The position numbers were made by a program, and so were the translations under genes. The notes beneath the pieces were generated by a model. That model did not search any database. It was not told the DNA's origin and was given only the letters and a program-made list of their open reading frames with translations. Shown here in pieces: positions 33,326 through 42,514 of a stretch of DNA of 64,000 bases (its first letter is position 1; the number at the start of each line of letters is the position of its first letter). The stretch is taken from positions 7,440,001-7,504,000 of the forward strand of contig NZ_JAPELX010000001.1 in assembly GCF_026343335.1 (NCBI RefSeq). The letters are read 5' to 3'. The stretch comes from Streptomyces sp. NBC_00078. GTDB lineage: Bacteria; Actinomycetota; Actinomycetes; Streptomycetales; Streptomycetaceae.

Positions 33326-34356
33326 GCTTTTTGCGGGTCGGAGGCCGTTCTCTCGTTCACGGGAGGGCGGCCGTCTTCATTCCTTGGGGGCTGGTGGTGG
33401 CGGGCGGTTCCGCCGGTGGGGTAGGCGACCCGGAAGCCGAGGTTGCCCGTCGTGCTGTCGGCGGTGTTGGCCGTGCGGGCGGCGACGCGATAGCGGTTGC
33501 AGTACGAGTCGTGGCACAGGTATGAGCCTCCGCGCATGACGCGCAGCTCCGGGGACTTGGTGTCCCACGGGTCGGCGCACCACTCCCACACGTTTCCGGA
33601 GACGTTGTGGAGACCGTAGGCGTTCGGCGGGAAGGCGTGGACGGGCGCGGTGCCGGTGTAGCCGTCCTCGGCGGTGTTCTTGGTGGGGAAGGTGCCCTGC
33701 CAGATGTTGCAGCGGTGCCCGCCGTCGGGGGTGAGTTCGTCGCCCCATGGGTAGCGGGCCTGGTCGAGGCCGCCGCGGGCGGCGTACTCCCACTCGGTTT
33801 CGGTGGGCAGCTGTCCGCCGGCCCACTCGGCGAACGCCTTGGCGTCGGACCATCCGACGTGGGTGACGGGATGGTCCCAGCGGCCTTCGAGGTCGCTGCC
33901 GGGTCCCTCCGGGGTGCGCCAGGTGGCTCCCTGCACGCCGCACCACCACGGGGTGGCGTCGGGGCGGGGGGAGATGCGTCTCAAGTCGCCTGGCAGGAAC
34001 CGGGCGAAGACGTAGCTCCAGCCGTGGCGCTCGGCCTCGGTGCGGTGCCCGGTGTCCGCGACGAAGGCGGCGAAGCGGGCGGTGGTCACGGCGTAGGCGT
34101 CGATGACCAACGCTTCCACGGCCACCTCACGGACGGGGCCCTCCTGGTCGCCGTGGTTCGCGTCCGCGTCCTCGGTGCCCATACGGAAGGTTCCGCCGGG
34201 CAGGGCGACGCGGGTGTCGTAGCCGAGCGACCGGGTGCGGGCGGCGGGCCGCGTGAGCGCGAGGGCGACCGGCCCCGCGTCGACGGCAGCGGCGCCGAAG
34301 CGGGAGGGAGAGCAGCAGGAGGGATGGGCCCGGCCTGCGCTCGGTGGGCTGCTCAT
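33304..34356 (-). CDS. Formylglycine-generating enzyme (sulfatase activator)
   Basis: A 350-residue FGE-sulfatase protein that oxidises the sulfatase active-site cysteine to formylglycine. Conserved parts are LPGGTFRMGTED, VTHVGWSDAKAFAEWAG, LPTETEWEYAARGG, GNVWEWCADPWD and RVMRGGSYLCHDSYCNRYR. The last supplies the two catalytic cysteines (Cys281 and Cys286). Translation is coupled to the upstream sulfatase by an ATGA overlap (34353-34356). The fold should end near GFRVAYP, but the frame continues about 37 residues and terminates inside the tRNA-Pro fragment, so the C-terminal tail looks acquired when an element inserted. Confidence 0.93.
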   Translation of the reverse strand: MSSPPSAGRAHPSCCSPSRFGAAAVDAGPVALALTRPAARTRSLGYDTRVALPGGTFRMGTEDADANHGDQEGPVREVAVEALVIDAYAVTTARFAAFVADTGHRTEAERHGWSYVFARFLPGDLRRISPRPDATPWWCGVQGATWRTPEGPGSDLEGRWDHPVTHVGWSDAKAFAEWAGGQLPTETEWEYAARGGLDQARYPWGDELTPDGGHRCNIWQGTFPTKNTAEDGYTGTAPVHAFPPNAYGLHNVSGNVWEWCADPWDTKSPELRVMRGGSYLCHDSYCNRYRVAARTANTADSTTGNLGFRVAYPTGGTARHHQPPRNEDGRPPVNERTASDPQKAGRDDRI

Positions 34357-35900
34357 CGCGTGCCGCCGACCGGCGTCGAGGCATCCGTACCGGCGGGCGT
34401 CGAGGAGCCCGCGCCGCCGGCCTTCTTCGTCTCGAACGACGACAGGGTGGTGTCGTGGTCGGTCGGCACGTCGTACATGGGTGTCATCCAGTGGAAGAAG
34501 TTGTCGCCGCGGTCCCGTAGCAGGCGGTACAGGCGGTGCATCAACTGTGTGCGTACGTACCGGAGTTCGGGGTGGTCGTAGCGGTTGAGGAGCTCGTCCG
34601 GGTCGGTCTGCAGATCGTACAGCTCATTGCGCGACTCGGGGTTGACGACCAGCTTGTGGCGCCGGGTGCGCAGCATGCGCTGCGGGTACGGGAAGTGGTG
34701 GCCGTGGTACTCGGCCAGGTGATGCTCGTCCCAGGCCGGCCGTGCGCCGCGGGCAAGGGGCAGCAGGCTGCGGCTGTCGACGGCCGGGGCGGGGTCGCTG
34801 CCGGCGAGTTCCAGGATGGTCGCCGTGTAGTCGGTGAGGGAGACGAACTCCTCGCGCACCTGGCCGGGTACGGCGCCCGGCACCCGCAGCAGCCCGGGGA
34901 TGCGGTAGATGTCCTCGTACATGGCGGGGCCCTTGTCGTGCAGCCGGTGGGCGCCGGTGAACTCGCCGTGGTCGGCGGTGAAGCACACCGCGGTGCGCTC
35001 GTCGAGGCCCACCTCCCGTACGGCGTCGAGGATGCGGCCGATCTGCTCGTCGATGAGCGTGACGTACCCCCAGTAGACGGCGATGAGTTTGCGGCTGTCC
35101 TCGATCGGCATGGTGTCGAACGCCCACAGCTTGCTGTAGTTGCTCTGCACCGGTGGCTTGTCAGCGAAGGTCTCGCCGATGGAGGCGGGTAGCTCCACCA
35201 AGTCCGGGTCGTACAGGTCGAAGTACTCGTCGGGGAGGATGTACGGCAGGTGCGGGCCGAAGAAGTGGGTGGCGAGGAAGAACGGGGTGCCCTCTCCGGC
35301 CTGCTCCATCCCGGCGAAGCGGTGGAGCATCTCGATGGTGCGGGTCGCCAGGTAGTACTCGAAGGTGGCCTCGACGGGCTGGTGCAGCCGGGCCGCGAGG
35401 AGGTTGCCGGGGCTGCCGTTGGGGGTCGTGCCGCGTATCCGGCCGCTGATGGCGTACTCGGGAAGGCCGTTCTCCTTGAGGTAGGCCAGGTAGTCGGGGT
35501 GATCGACGGGGTTGTGCCAGCCGGCGAGGTCCGGGCCCTGGAAGCCGTAGTCGGCGGCGGTGCGCCGGACGCCGCCGTGCCACTTGCCCAGGAGGCCCAG
35601 GTTGTAGCCCTCGCTGCGGAGTTGCCCGGCGAAGGTGAACTGGCCGTCGGCCAGGTCCTCCAAGTACCCCACGTTGCGCTCGTAGTTGGCGAGCAGCTTG
35701 TGCCGGAAGGGTGCCGCGCCGGTCAGCAGGCTGGCCCGGGCCGGAGTGCAGATGGCGGTCGGCGTGTAGCAGCTGTCGAAGCGGGTGCCCTGCGCGGCGA
35801 GGCGGTCCAGATTGGGGGTGCGCACGTGCGGGTTGCCGTAGGCACCGAGGGTGTCGACGCGGTGCTGGTCGGTCATCAGGAAGAGCATGTTGTGGCGCAC
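34353..35900 (-). CDS. Type I sulfatase (formylglycine dependent)
   Basis: A 515-residue sulfatase hydrolysing sulfate esters. The signature C-x-P-x-R is Cys51-Thr-Pro-Ala-Arg55 in AICTPARASLLTG, followed by the GKWHGG motif. Metal-binding residues are seen in MTDQHRVDTLG and FTADHGEF. No signal peptide is visible, so it is probably cytoplasmic, which fits modification by the coupled FGE. The substrate could be a sulfated sugar or small sulfate ester; neighbouring glycosidases and a sulfonate-type permease support this without defining it. The GTG at 35900 begins right at the first strand. Confidence 0.93.
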   Translation of the reverse strand: MRHNMLFLMTDQHRVDTLGAYGNPHVRTPNLDRLAAQGTRFDSCYTPTAICTPARASLLTGAAPFRHKLLANYERNVGYLEDLADGQFTFAGQLRSEGYNLGLLGKWHGGVRRTAADYGFQGPDLAGWHNPVDHPDYLAYLKENGLPEYAISGRIRGTTPNGSPGNLLAARLHQPVEATFEYYLATRTIEMLHRFAGMEQAGEGTPFFLATHFFGPHLPYILPDEYFDLYDPDLVELPASIGETFADKPPVQSNYSKLWAFDTMPIEDSRKLIAVYWGYVTLIDEQIGRILDAVREVGLDERTAVCFTADHGEFTGAHRLHDKGPAMYEDIYRIPGLLRVPGAVPGQVREEFVSLTDYTATILELAGSDPAPAVDSRSLLPLARGARPAWDEHHLAEYHGHHFPYPQRMLRTRRHKLVVNPESRNELYDLQTDPDELLNRYDHPELRYVRTQLMHRLYRLLRDRGDNFFHWMTPMYDVPTDHDTTLSSFETKKAGGAGSSTPAGTDASTPVGGTR

Positions 35901-35982
35901 GGCGGTGCCTTTCGAGTCGTACGGGCGTATCGAATTGCCGGGCGAGCAGTAAGGGCGCCGTCCCGCAGGACGCTTTCCCTGC

Positions 35983-37167
35983 CTACTGGCCCTGCGCCTT
36001 CTCGTAGAGCTCGCCCGCGTAGTACTCACCCGGATCGGGGTTCTCGTCCAGCTGCTTGTTGCGTACGAAGAAGTCGCCAAGTGTCTTCAGCCACTTGTCC
36101 ACTTCACCGCTCTTCGTCTTGGCGACCAGGTCTGCGGTGGAGAGGGTCTGGACGTGGGAGGCGTCGGCCTTCGTCTGGGCTTCGGAGACCTCCAGCAGCT
36201 TCGCGGTGAGCGCGATGGTCTCCTCCGGGTGTTCCTGGCGCCAGTCGTTCGCCTGCTGCAGCACCTTGACCACCTTGCTGTTCTTGTCTTCCGGCACCTT
36301 GTTGCCGGCGACGAACGCGGTGGGAAAGGAATCCCCGTTGTCCTTGGTGCTGGCGACCTCCACCAGGTCCGGCACCTTCTTCTTGATGGTGTCGATGGCC
36401 GGATCCATGACGAGCCCAAGCACTCCGATAGTGATCAGCGATACGAAGATCGCGTCCATGTCGAACCAGGTGGCCGCCTTCTGCATCCGGTAGCCCAATC
36501 CCTCCTGCGCTCCGATGAGTTCGGCGGCGACCACGGTGGCCCAGGACGCGCCGAGGCCGATCCGCATACCGACGAGGATGAACGGGGTGGACGCCGGCAC
36601 GACCACCTTGGCGAAGATGACGCGGTCCGGGGCGCCCAGCACCCGGGCGGCGTTGATCAGAGTCCTGTCCACGTCGACGACGCCCTGAAAGGAGGCCACG
36701 GCACAGGCCATGAACGAGGCCAGAGCGATCACGGCGATCTTCGGCACCTCACCGATGCCGAGCAGCACCACGGCCAGCGGGATCAGTGCCAGCGGCGGGA
36801 TGGTGCGGAAGAACTGGATGTACGGCTCGACCACGGCGCGCACCACCGGGTACCAGCCCATGAGGAAGCCGACCGGGACCGCCACGACCACGCCGAGGGC
36901 GTAGCCGATGAAGACCCGGCGCAGGCTGGCGAACGTATCGGACGCCAGCGTGCCGTCGGCGATCATGGTGCCCGCCTTGCGCACCACTGCCGCCGGCGTG
37001 GGCAGGTTCTCGACCAGTCCAAGCGCGGCCACGACGGCCCACACGGCGGCACCCGCCGAGAGCGCCAGGCCGCCCAGGACAAGTGGTCGGACGGTACGAC
37101 GCGGTTGCTGCTGCTGCCGCTGCGCAGCGGCAGCAGCGGTCTTGTCGAGAGGGGTGATCACAGCCAT
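35983..37167 (-). CDS. ABC permease fused to a partial solute-binding protein
   Basis: A 394-residue chimera. Residues 1-254 are a complete SsuC/TauC-type permease: about six spans, the EAA loop around NAARVLGAPDRVIFAKVVVPAS, and the usual GLGYRMQKAATWFDMDAIFVS ending. At about residue 255 (near base 36405) it switches in frame to PAIDTIKKKVPDLVEVASTKDNG and on to LGDFFVRNKQL and EYYAGELYEKA. These are the C-terminal lobe of a TauA/NrtA-like solute-binding protein. The first two thirds of the binding protein and any ATPase are missing. A deletion in a permease-...-binding protein operon explains this best; transport activity is doubtful. GAGGAA precedes the ATG. Confidence 0.85.
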   Translation of the reverse strand: MAVITPLDKTAAAAAQRQQQQPRRTVRPLVLGGLALSAGAAVWAVVAALGLVENLPTPAAVVRKAGTMIADGTLASDTFASLRRVFIGYALGVVVAVPVGFLMGWYPVVRAVVEPYIQFFRTIPPLALIPLAVVLLGIGEVPKIAVIALASFMACAVASFQGVVDVDRTLINAARVLGAPDRVIFAKVVVPASTPFILVGMRIGLGASWATVVAAELIGAQEGLGYRMQKAATWFDMDAIFVSLITIGVLGLVMDPAIDTIKKKVPDLVEVASTKDNGDSFPTAFVAGNKVPEDKNSKVVKVLQQANDWRQEHPEETIALTAKLLEVSEAQTKADASHVQTLSTADLVAKTKSGEVDKWLKTLGDFFVRNKQLDENPDPGEYYAGELYEKAQGQ

Positions 37168-37186
37168 GGGTTCCTCACTGGTGGCC

Positions 37187-38428
37187 TCATGCGTTCTCCT
37201 CGGAGACGGGCTGCGGGTAGTGGGTGAGCAGGGGGGTTTCATGGAGTACGAGGGCGATGCCGCCCAGGGCGCTGCCGACCTCGCCGAGCGTGGCGCGCCG
37301 TACGTCCACGTGATCGCGGGCCAGCGGCATCAGGTGCTGCCGCAAAGCCCGTTCAACCGGTTCGAGCAGGGCGGCGCCGGCCTGCGCCAGCTCGCCGCCG
37401 ACGACGATGACTCCCGGGCCGACGGCGTGACAGATCGCGGCCAGTACGCCGCCGACCTCACTGCCGACGCGGCCAAGGACCTCAAGGGCGGGTGGGTCGG
37501 CCGCCGTTGCAGCGTCCAGGAACTGTGCGGGGCTGTCCGCCCTGCCGCCCGCCGCCCGGTAGCGGCGCAGTACCGCATCGAGTGAGGCGAGGGTCTCCAG
37601 GCAGCCGGTCTTGCCGCACTCGCACCGCTCACCGGCCGGGTCCACGGTGATGTGCCCGAACTCGGCGGACAGTCCGTGCCTGCCCCGGTGCAGCGCGCCG
37701 CCCACGACCAGGCCGCCGCCCACACCGTGCGACAGCCTCAGGTAGAGCACGTCGCTGCTGTCCGCCGCCGCGCCCCACACCGCTTCGGCGAGCGCGGCGA
37801 GGCGGGTGTTGTTGTCGAGCAGCACCGGCACCCCGAACCGCTTGCGCAGCAGGTCCGGCAGACCGTCGATGCCCTGCGCGTGGGCGCTCTCGCTGCCGGG
37901 GTCGGTGGTCGGACCGACCACACCGACGCCGATCGCACGGAGCGCGCCGAGGTGGACGGCCTGTGCCCGCCCCGAGCCGTCGGCCCCCGATTCCCCAGGC
38001 GCACCGGTCGTCAGCGAGTCGAGCAGTCGTACGGCGATGTCCACCCGCTCGGGCCAGGACAGGTCCGCCGCATGCCCCTCGCTGGCCGAACCGACCACTT
38101 CATGGGCGAGGTTGACCGCGGCGACATGCACGGCACGGCGCGCGAAGTCGAGGCCCACGGCCTCCCCGGAGGCCGGGTTGAGGCTGAGCTTCTCCACCGG
38201 GCGCCCCCGCTTGCGCGCCTCGACGTACGGCGTGCCGACGACCACCGCACCACTGGTCACCAGGCCGGCGACTATGTCGTAGAGCGTGGTGCGGGACAGC
38301 CCGCTGCGGGTGCCCAACTCGGCACGGCTCAGCGGACCGTACTTGCGGAGCAACTCGAGAACGGAGTGCTCATGGCTGCGCCGGAGCCGTGTCAGCGGAC
38401 CGTCGTGTGGGTGCATGCCGGACAGCAT
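37187..38428 (-). CDS. ROK-family transcriptional repressor
   Basis: About 413 residues. The N-terminal winged helix (LELLRKYGPLSRAELGTRSGLSRTTLYDIVAGL) is followed by a ROK sugar-kinase-like domain with LSHGVGGGLVVGG, the zinc-binding motif CECGKTGCLETLAS and VGPGVIVVGGELAQ. ROK repressors usually respond to a sugar. It is first in the minus-strand unit with the permease chimera, sulfatase and FGE, and divergent from the glycosidase genes, so it probably controls both. ATG 38428 or 38416 are likelier starts than TTG 38452, which overlaps promoter-like sequence. Confidence 0.9.
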   Translation of the reverse strand: MLSGMHPHDGPLTRLRRSHEHSVLELLRKYGPLSRAELGTRSGLSRTTLYDIVAGLVTSGAVVVGTPYVEARKRGRPVEKLSLNPASGEAVGLDFARRAVHVAAVNLAHEVVGSASEGHAADLSWPERVDIAVRLLDSLTTGAPGESGADGSGRAQAVHLGALRAIGVGVVGPTTDPGSESAHAQGIDGLPDLLRKRFGVPVLLDNNTRLAALAEAVWGAAADSSDVLYLRLSHGVGGGLVVGGALHRGRHGLSAEFGHITVDPAGERCECGKTGCLETLASLDAVLRRYRAAGGRADSPAQFLDAATAADPPALEVLGRVGSEVGGVLAAICHAVGPGVIVVGGELAQAGAALLEPVERALRQHLMPLARDHVDVRRATLGEVGSALGGIALVLHETPLLTHYPQPVSEENA

Positions 38429-38435
38429 GTGAGCG

Positions 38436-38654
38436 CCGAATATTTTCGTCAATGAGTCGGATGAAATAACGTCGCGGCCCTCACCCTCCAGGGATGGCCG
38501 ACCTGAACCACCGTGACCTGGGATTACTTGAAGGATCTACGCCGCCGCTCGGGGTTATAACGCTTCGGTGACGCGCGACCTTTGGTGTCGCCCCGGCCGA
38601 AACCGCTCCCCGGAACACCCGATCCGGATTAATTTTCCGGGTAGTTGACGAAAT
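38436..38654. promoter_or_regulatory. Divergent promoter region with repeated TTGACGAAA
   Basis: TTGACGAAAATATTCG occurs on the minus strand (38437-38452) just before the ROK gene, and TTGACGAAAT on the plus strand (38645-38654) 70 bases before the glycosidase gene. The shared words in opposite orientation suggest matching -35 boxes or ROK operators. The intervening 190 bases carry no gene. Confidence 0.45.
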
Positions 38655-38723
38655 CCAGCGGCCGTTCGCATCCTGTGCGTTGTGCCGTCCCCCGGGGCGG
38701 CCCGACGAGGGAGGACATGGCTG

Positions 38724-40067
38724 ATGACCAACAGCACGAACCGGCCGCCCATCGGCCGGCGAGCCCTGCTGGCAGGTGCCGGCACCCTGGGAGTGGCCGC
38801 GGCGCTGCCCACGACCTCCGTACAGGCGGACCCGGCGACGCGACGCGTACAAGCCGCGGCATACCCGGCGAACTGGCCCGACCCCGAACCGTACGGCCTC
38901 GCCGACACCCGCCCCGACCTCTGGCCGCGCGACGACAACTCCTTCGTCCTCCCGCTCGAACTGCGCCCCCAGGACAAGGAGCGCGGCGTGGTCTGGATGC
39001 GGGACACCTACGTCAACTGCTTCGTCGTCGGGGGCAGTCCGCTCTACGTCGCCACGGGCACCACCCGGGCGCCGGGCCTCGACGCGGCCGCCCCGTGGAA
39101 CGACGGCATCTTCGTGTGGGTGGCCCGGTCGCTGCCCGGACCGTGGCGGCTGGCCGACACGACCAAAATCCGCCCGGGCGCCGCCAAGGGCAAGGTGTGG
39201 TCGCCCGAGTTCGTGGGCGAGAACCGGCCCGGGCGCACGGTCGTCGCCCCCTGGCAGCAATACTGGCACGACGACGAGTTCGGCAAGCGCGGCGAGGTGT
39301 GGGCACCGGAGGTGCACCACGTCCGGGGCCGCTGGTACATCGTCGCGTGCATGGGTGACCACTCCCGCAAGGTCGGCTCGTTCCTGCTGGTGAGCGAGGG
39401 CGGGGTCGCGGGCCCGTACCGGCTCGCCGAGGGCAACCTCGACAAGCCGTTCGGTGAATCGCTCACCGGCGGGCCGCCGTTCATCGAGCCCGGCGCGTAC
39501 CACCACATCGACGGCAGCATCTACGCCGAGGGCCACGACGCCTGGCTCGTGCTGCACAACAACCTGTACGCCAAGTTCCGTGACGACATGGAGGACATCG
39601 TCCCCACCACGGACCTCCCGGAGTTCCGGCAGTCGCCCTACTCTCCGGAGCCGTACCTCGAAGGCGCGTACGTCTTCAAGCACGGCGGCAAGTATTACCT
39701 CCTCCACGCCGCGTGGAACCGCTCGTCCGTCGCCTCGGACGGCAGCACGCGCCACGCCTACGACCGGCCGGGCACCGGCCGCACGCAATGCCAGTACGAC
39801 GCGGTCGTCGCCGTCGCCGACCGCTTCGAGGGCCCGTACTCCCGGAGGTGGACCGCGGGCGTCGGCGCGGGCCACAACAACTTCTTCGCCGACCACGCGG
39901 GTGGCCTCTGGGCCACGTTCTTCCGCAACCCGGCCGCCGGGTACTGGTCAAATCCGTCCCGCATCGCGAACGCCGCCGTCCCGGGCGTCGTCCGCCTGGA
40001 GTGGACGGGACCGAAGGGCGATCGCCTCTACGTCCGGCGCAGGCAGAACCAACCGGCCGACGGCTGA
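38724..40067 (+). CDS. Tat-exported glycosidase-like beta-propeller protein (GH43-like)
   Basis: A 447-residue secreted protein. The N-terminus has a twin-arginine signal (IGRRALLAGAGTLGVAAALP, cleavage probably after VQA). The mature part has the five-bladed propeller features of GH43-type enzymes: WMRDTYVNCFVVGGSPLYVATGT, DGIFVWVARSLPGPWRL, VWAPEVHHVRGRWYIVACMG, GSIYAEGHDAWLVLHNN, LEGAYVFKHGGKYYLLHAAW and HNNFFADHAGGLWATFF. Acidic residues in the WAPEVH and LEGAY blocks are where GH43 catalytic residues lie. GAGGGAGGAC precedes the ATG. It is followed within three bases by a second exported glycosidase. Substrate unknown, perhaps a sulfated glycan. Confidence 0.78.
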   Translation: MTNSTNRPPIGRRALLAGAGTLGVAAALPTTSVQADPATRRVQAAAYPANWPDPEPYGLADTRPDLWPRDDNSFVLPLELRPQDKERGVVWMRDTYVNCFVVGGSPLYVATGTTRAPGLDAAAPWNDGIFVWVARSLPGPWRLADTTKIRPGAAKGKVWSPEFVGENRPGRTVVAPWQQYWHDDEFGKRGEVWAPEVHHVRGRWYIVACMGDHSRKVGSFLLVSEGGVAGPYRLAEGNLDKPFGESLTGGPPFIEPGAYHHIDGSIYAEGHDAWLVLHNNLYAKFRDDMEDIVPTTDLPEFRQSPYSPEPYLEGAYVFKHGGKYYLLHAAWNRSSVASDGSTRHAYDRPGTGRTQCQYDAVVAVADRFEGPYSRRWTAGVGAGHNNFFADHAGGLWATFFRNPAAGYWSNPSRIANAAVPGVVRLEWTGPKGDRLYVRRRQNQPADG

Positions 40068-40069
40068 CC

Positions 40070-41389
40070 GTGCGGCTCAAGACCTATGAGAATGGGGTGA
40101 CATACGTGCTGGAACGAGATGTGCAGAACACCGAGGGCCGGGCGGATCGTCCGAGCCCCAGCCGCCGGAGGCTTCTCGGCCTCGCCGGCGGTGGCGCTCT
40201 GCTGCTCGCGGGGTGCCGATCGGATGGAGCCGGAGCCGGACCCGGCGGCTCCGGAGGCAGCGATGCCGGCGGTTCGGGCAGCCGCGCCGGGCACCGGACG
40301 CGTCCTGCGGCCCCGGACGGCGTGCTCGGCGCGAACTTCAACGAGGAGCCGCGCGGCATGACCGCCTCGGTGCTGAACGACCTGCGCACCAGGTGGGTGC
40401 GTGGCTTCGTCGCGATGCCCGAACTGGACTGTGTGGAGGCACCCCGGCAACCTGCGATCAGGGCCCTGTTGTCGTTCGCCGGCTCCGGCCATGGCACCGT
40501 ACTGTCACTGAAGTTCCCCCACCGGACCACGCCTCTCCCGCGGCCGGGCACCAGCGCGATGGACAAGGAACTCGCCCGCGTCGACATGGCGCTGGGCGCC
40601 GTGCTGGACAAGGCCGACATCCTGGTCATCGGCAACGAGCCGTTCCTCGAAACGCGTGACGAGGATCGCGCCACCCTCCTGAACCCCTTCTACCGGGCCG
40701 TTGCGGCGCACGTGATCGCCGAGCGGAAGAAGCGCTGTGCGTCCGGATGCCGCACCCGCCTGTACATGGGCGCCCTCAACCGCCTCGAGGACCCCGCCTG
40801 GCGCACCCCTGCCGTCGACGCTTGGCTGGCACACGTCAAGGCCACTCCCGAGCTCGAGGGTGTGGACATTCACCCGCATGTCGCGGCCATCGAACAGGCC
40901 AGGGCGTATACGCGCTACGTGCTGCCGCGGATCCGCCCTGAACAGCGTTTCCTGGCCACCGAGTTCTCCCTGGTCCACTGGTGGAAGCAGCATTGGAGCG
41001 ACTCGGTACCCGCTGCCTACGCCGACTGCTACGGGGTGCCGACCGACACCATGGTGTGGGAGGCAGTACGAGATGCTGTCGCGAGCCCCGTCTCGCAGCA
41101 GCGGTGGCGCGATCTGCTGATGAACAGCCCGTGGTTCACATCCCGCAAGGACTACCTGACCAACCAGGTGCGGCAGTTCCGCGCCACGGAACGGCTGGCC
41201 GTGGCGACCTACGGCGCGCTCCAGCAGCCCGCCATGGTCAGCGACATCAGGCCGACGAAGGCGCCGTGGCTTCTGAACAGCCTGTACGCCAACCTCGTCG
41301 CCCAGCCTTCCGCGAACGGCGACCTGGCGCACAACCCGGCGTTCTTCGACGCGTTCCGCGCCCTCCAGGGCACTTCCAGCGGGGCCTGA
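40070..41389 (+). CDS. Exported lipoprotein with clan GH-A glycosidase fold
   Basis: A 439-residue protein. The signal region has twin arginines (SRRRLLGLAGGG) and a lipobox LLAGC (Cys49), so it is a Tat-exported, membrane-anchored lipoprotein. A glycine/serine linker follows. The TIM-barrel domain shows the two clan GH-A catalytic positions: the acid/base in VIGNEPFLE and the nucleophile in LATEFSLVHWW. It may be a family not yet assigned. The start is uncertain (GTG at 40070, 40097 or 40106). It directly follows the GH43-like gene, so they share a transcript and probably a substrate. Confidence 0.75.
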   Translation: MRLKTYENGVTYVLERDVQNTEGRADRPSPSRRRLLGLAGGGALLLAGCRSDGAGAGPGGSGGSDAGGSGSRAGHRTRPAAPDGVLGANFNEEPRGMTASVLNDLRTRWVRGFVAMPELDCVEAPRQPAIRALLSFAGSGHGTVLSLKFPHRTTPLPRPGTSAMDKELARVDMALGAVLDKADILVIGNEPFLETRDEDRATLLNPFYRAVAAHVIAERKKRCASGCRTRLYMGALNRLEDPAWRTPAVDAWLAHVKATPELEGVDIHPHVAAIEQARAYTRYVLPRIRPEQRFLATEFSLVHWWKQHWSDSVPAAYADCYGVPTDTMVWEAVRDAVASPVSQQRWRDLLMNSPWFTSRKDYLTNQVRQFRATERLAVATYGALQQPAMVSDIRPTKAPWLLNSLYANLVAQPSANGDLAHNPAFFDAFRALQGTSSGA

Positions 41390-41491
41390 ACACCCGGGGC
41401 CGCGGGGCGGCCAGATACGACTTCTCCCGTGACCGGCTGCCCGTCACGACCAGCCACTCCTCGGCACAATCCACGACCTCGACCATGGCCT

Positions 41492-41526
41492 CCAGCAGGT
41501 CCATCCAGCAGGTCCATCCAGCGGGT
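41492..41526. repeat. 13-bp tandem repeat
   Basis: CCAGCAGGTCCAT is repeated twice and followed by a partial third copy (CCAGCGGGT) in the 237-base gap between the lipoprotein and the glycine-rich gene. No coding role is seen. Confidence 0.7.
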
Positions 41527-41626
41527 GAGAACCTTCACGACAACCGCCGTTCCCGACAACGGGGTTGGGTGCGGGTGCGCGGTGAGGGCTGGGCACGCTC
41601 CTGGACAAGATCGTCGAGGAGGCGTG

Positions 41627-42474
41627 ATGCAAAGGATCAGAGCGTTTCGGCCGTTCACGGGGGCCGGTTGTGCGCTGGCCGTGTCGGTGCGCTGGTGCCG
41701 GTGGCCGCGGGTGGTCCCGCCCGGGCGTCGGACACGGACGAGATCACCACGGTGTTGAGAGTGATCGATAGGCCCAGTCGCGGCCTGACGGACCTGCCAG
41801 AGAGCGGGCTGGTCACCATCCTGGTCCGGGGTGCGGGCGGGGCCGGTGGCAGCGGTGGCGGAGGAGGAGGCGGGGGCGGAGGTGCCCGCCACTGCCCCGG
41901 GATGGCCGGTGGCGGGGGAGGGGGCGGAGCAGCCGGGCAGGCTGGCCAGGACGGAAGGGCTGGCTCGTCCGGAAAGGACGTGACCGGCGCGAAGTACCGT
42001 CCCAGCACCGGCTGGCGGGGCGATGCCGGCCACGGCGGCACCGCCATGGCCGGCGGGGCCGGGTTCTTGGCGTCGTACGACAAGGATGACGGCCAGGAAG
42101 TCGCCAAGCAGGCACGACTGCTGCAGGCCAGTAGGCTGGGCCACCGCAAAGGCGACAGCCTGTACGAGGCTTACGTTCCCGACGGCACACGCTTCGGGGG
42201 GCAATCACTGCCACCGATCCGCGGCCTGAGCCCACAGGCGAGCCGCCTCGCGAACCTTCTCCTCGGCCGCGGCAGCGGCATGCGCGTCCAGCAGATCGGG
42301 GTTCAGCGCAGGCGGCAGATTCACCCGACCGAGGGCGCTCATGGCGGCGTCGGGCGGACCTGTCTGAGGCGGTCACCGGGGCGGTGTTCTGCCGAAGCGT
42401 TCCGTCGAGCGGGGCGCAGTGGGCGATGCGTTGATCGCGAGGGCGGCGGGGCGCGATGTCGCCTGTGCTCGTAA
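41627..42474 (+). pseudogene. Frameshifted glycine-rich secreted protein
   Basis: An ideal ribosome site (GAGGAGG, 41615-41621) precedes ATG 41627, which begins a signal-peptide-like MQRIRAFRPFTGAGCALAVS and then stops at 41758. The plus-one-back frame resumes the signal peptide (GALVPVAAGGPARAS) and continues DTDEITTVLRVIDRPSRGLTD, then a long glycine-rich run and ASYDKDDGQEVAKQARLLQASRLG. A one-base loss near 41680-41690 explains this. The intact protein would be an exported glycine-rich repeat protein. The natural C-terminus is unclear; the frame runs to 42474. Confidence 0.6.
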
Positions 42475-42514
42475 GAATGGCGGTCGTGCGGGTGGTGGGG
42501 ATCAGTGGGCCTTG

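Noticed and set aside
40981..42474. Single 497-codon frame spanning the lipoprotein end and the glycine-rich region
   Set aside because: Its first half overlaps the GH-A lipoprotein in another frame; only the part after about 41680 looks real and belongs to the frameshifted secreted protein.
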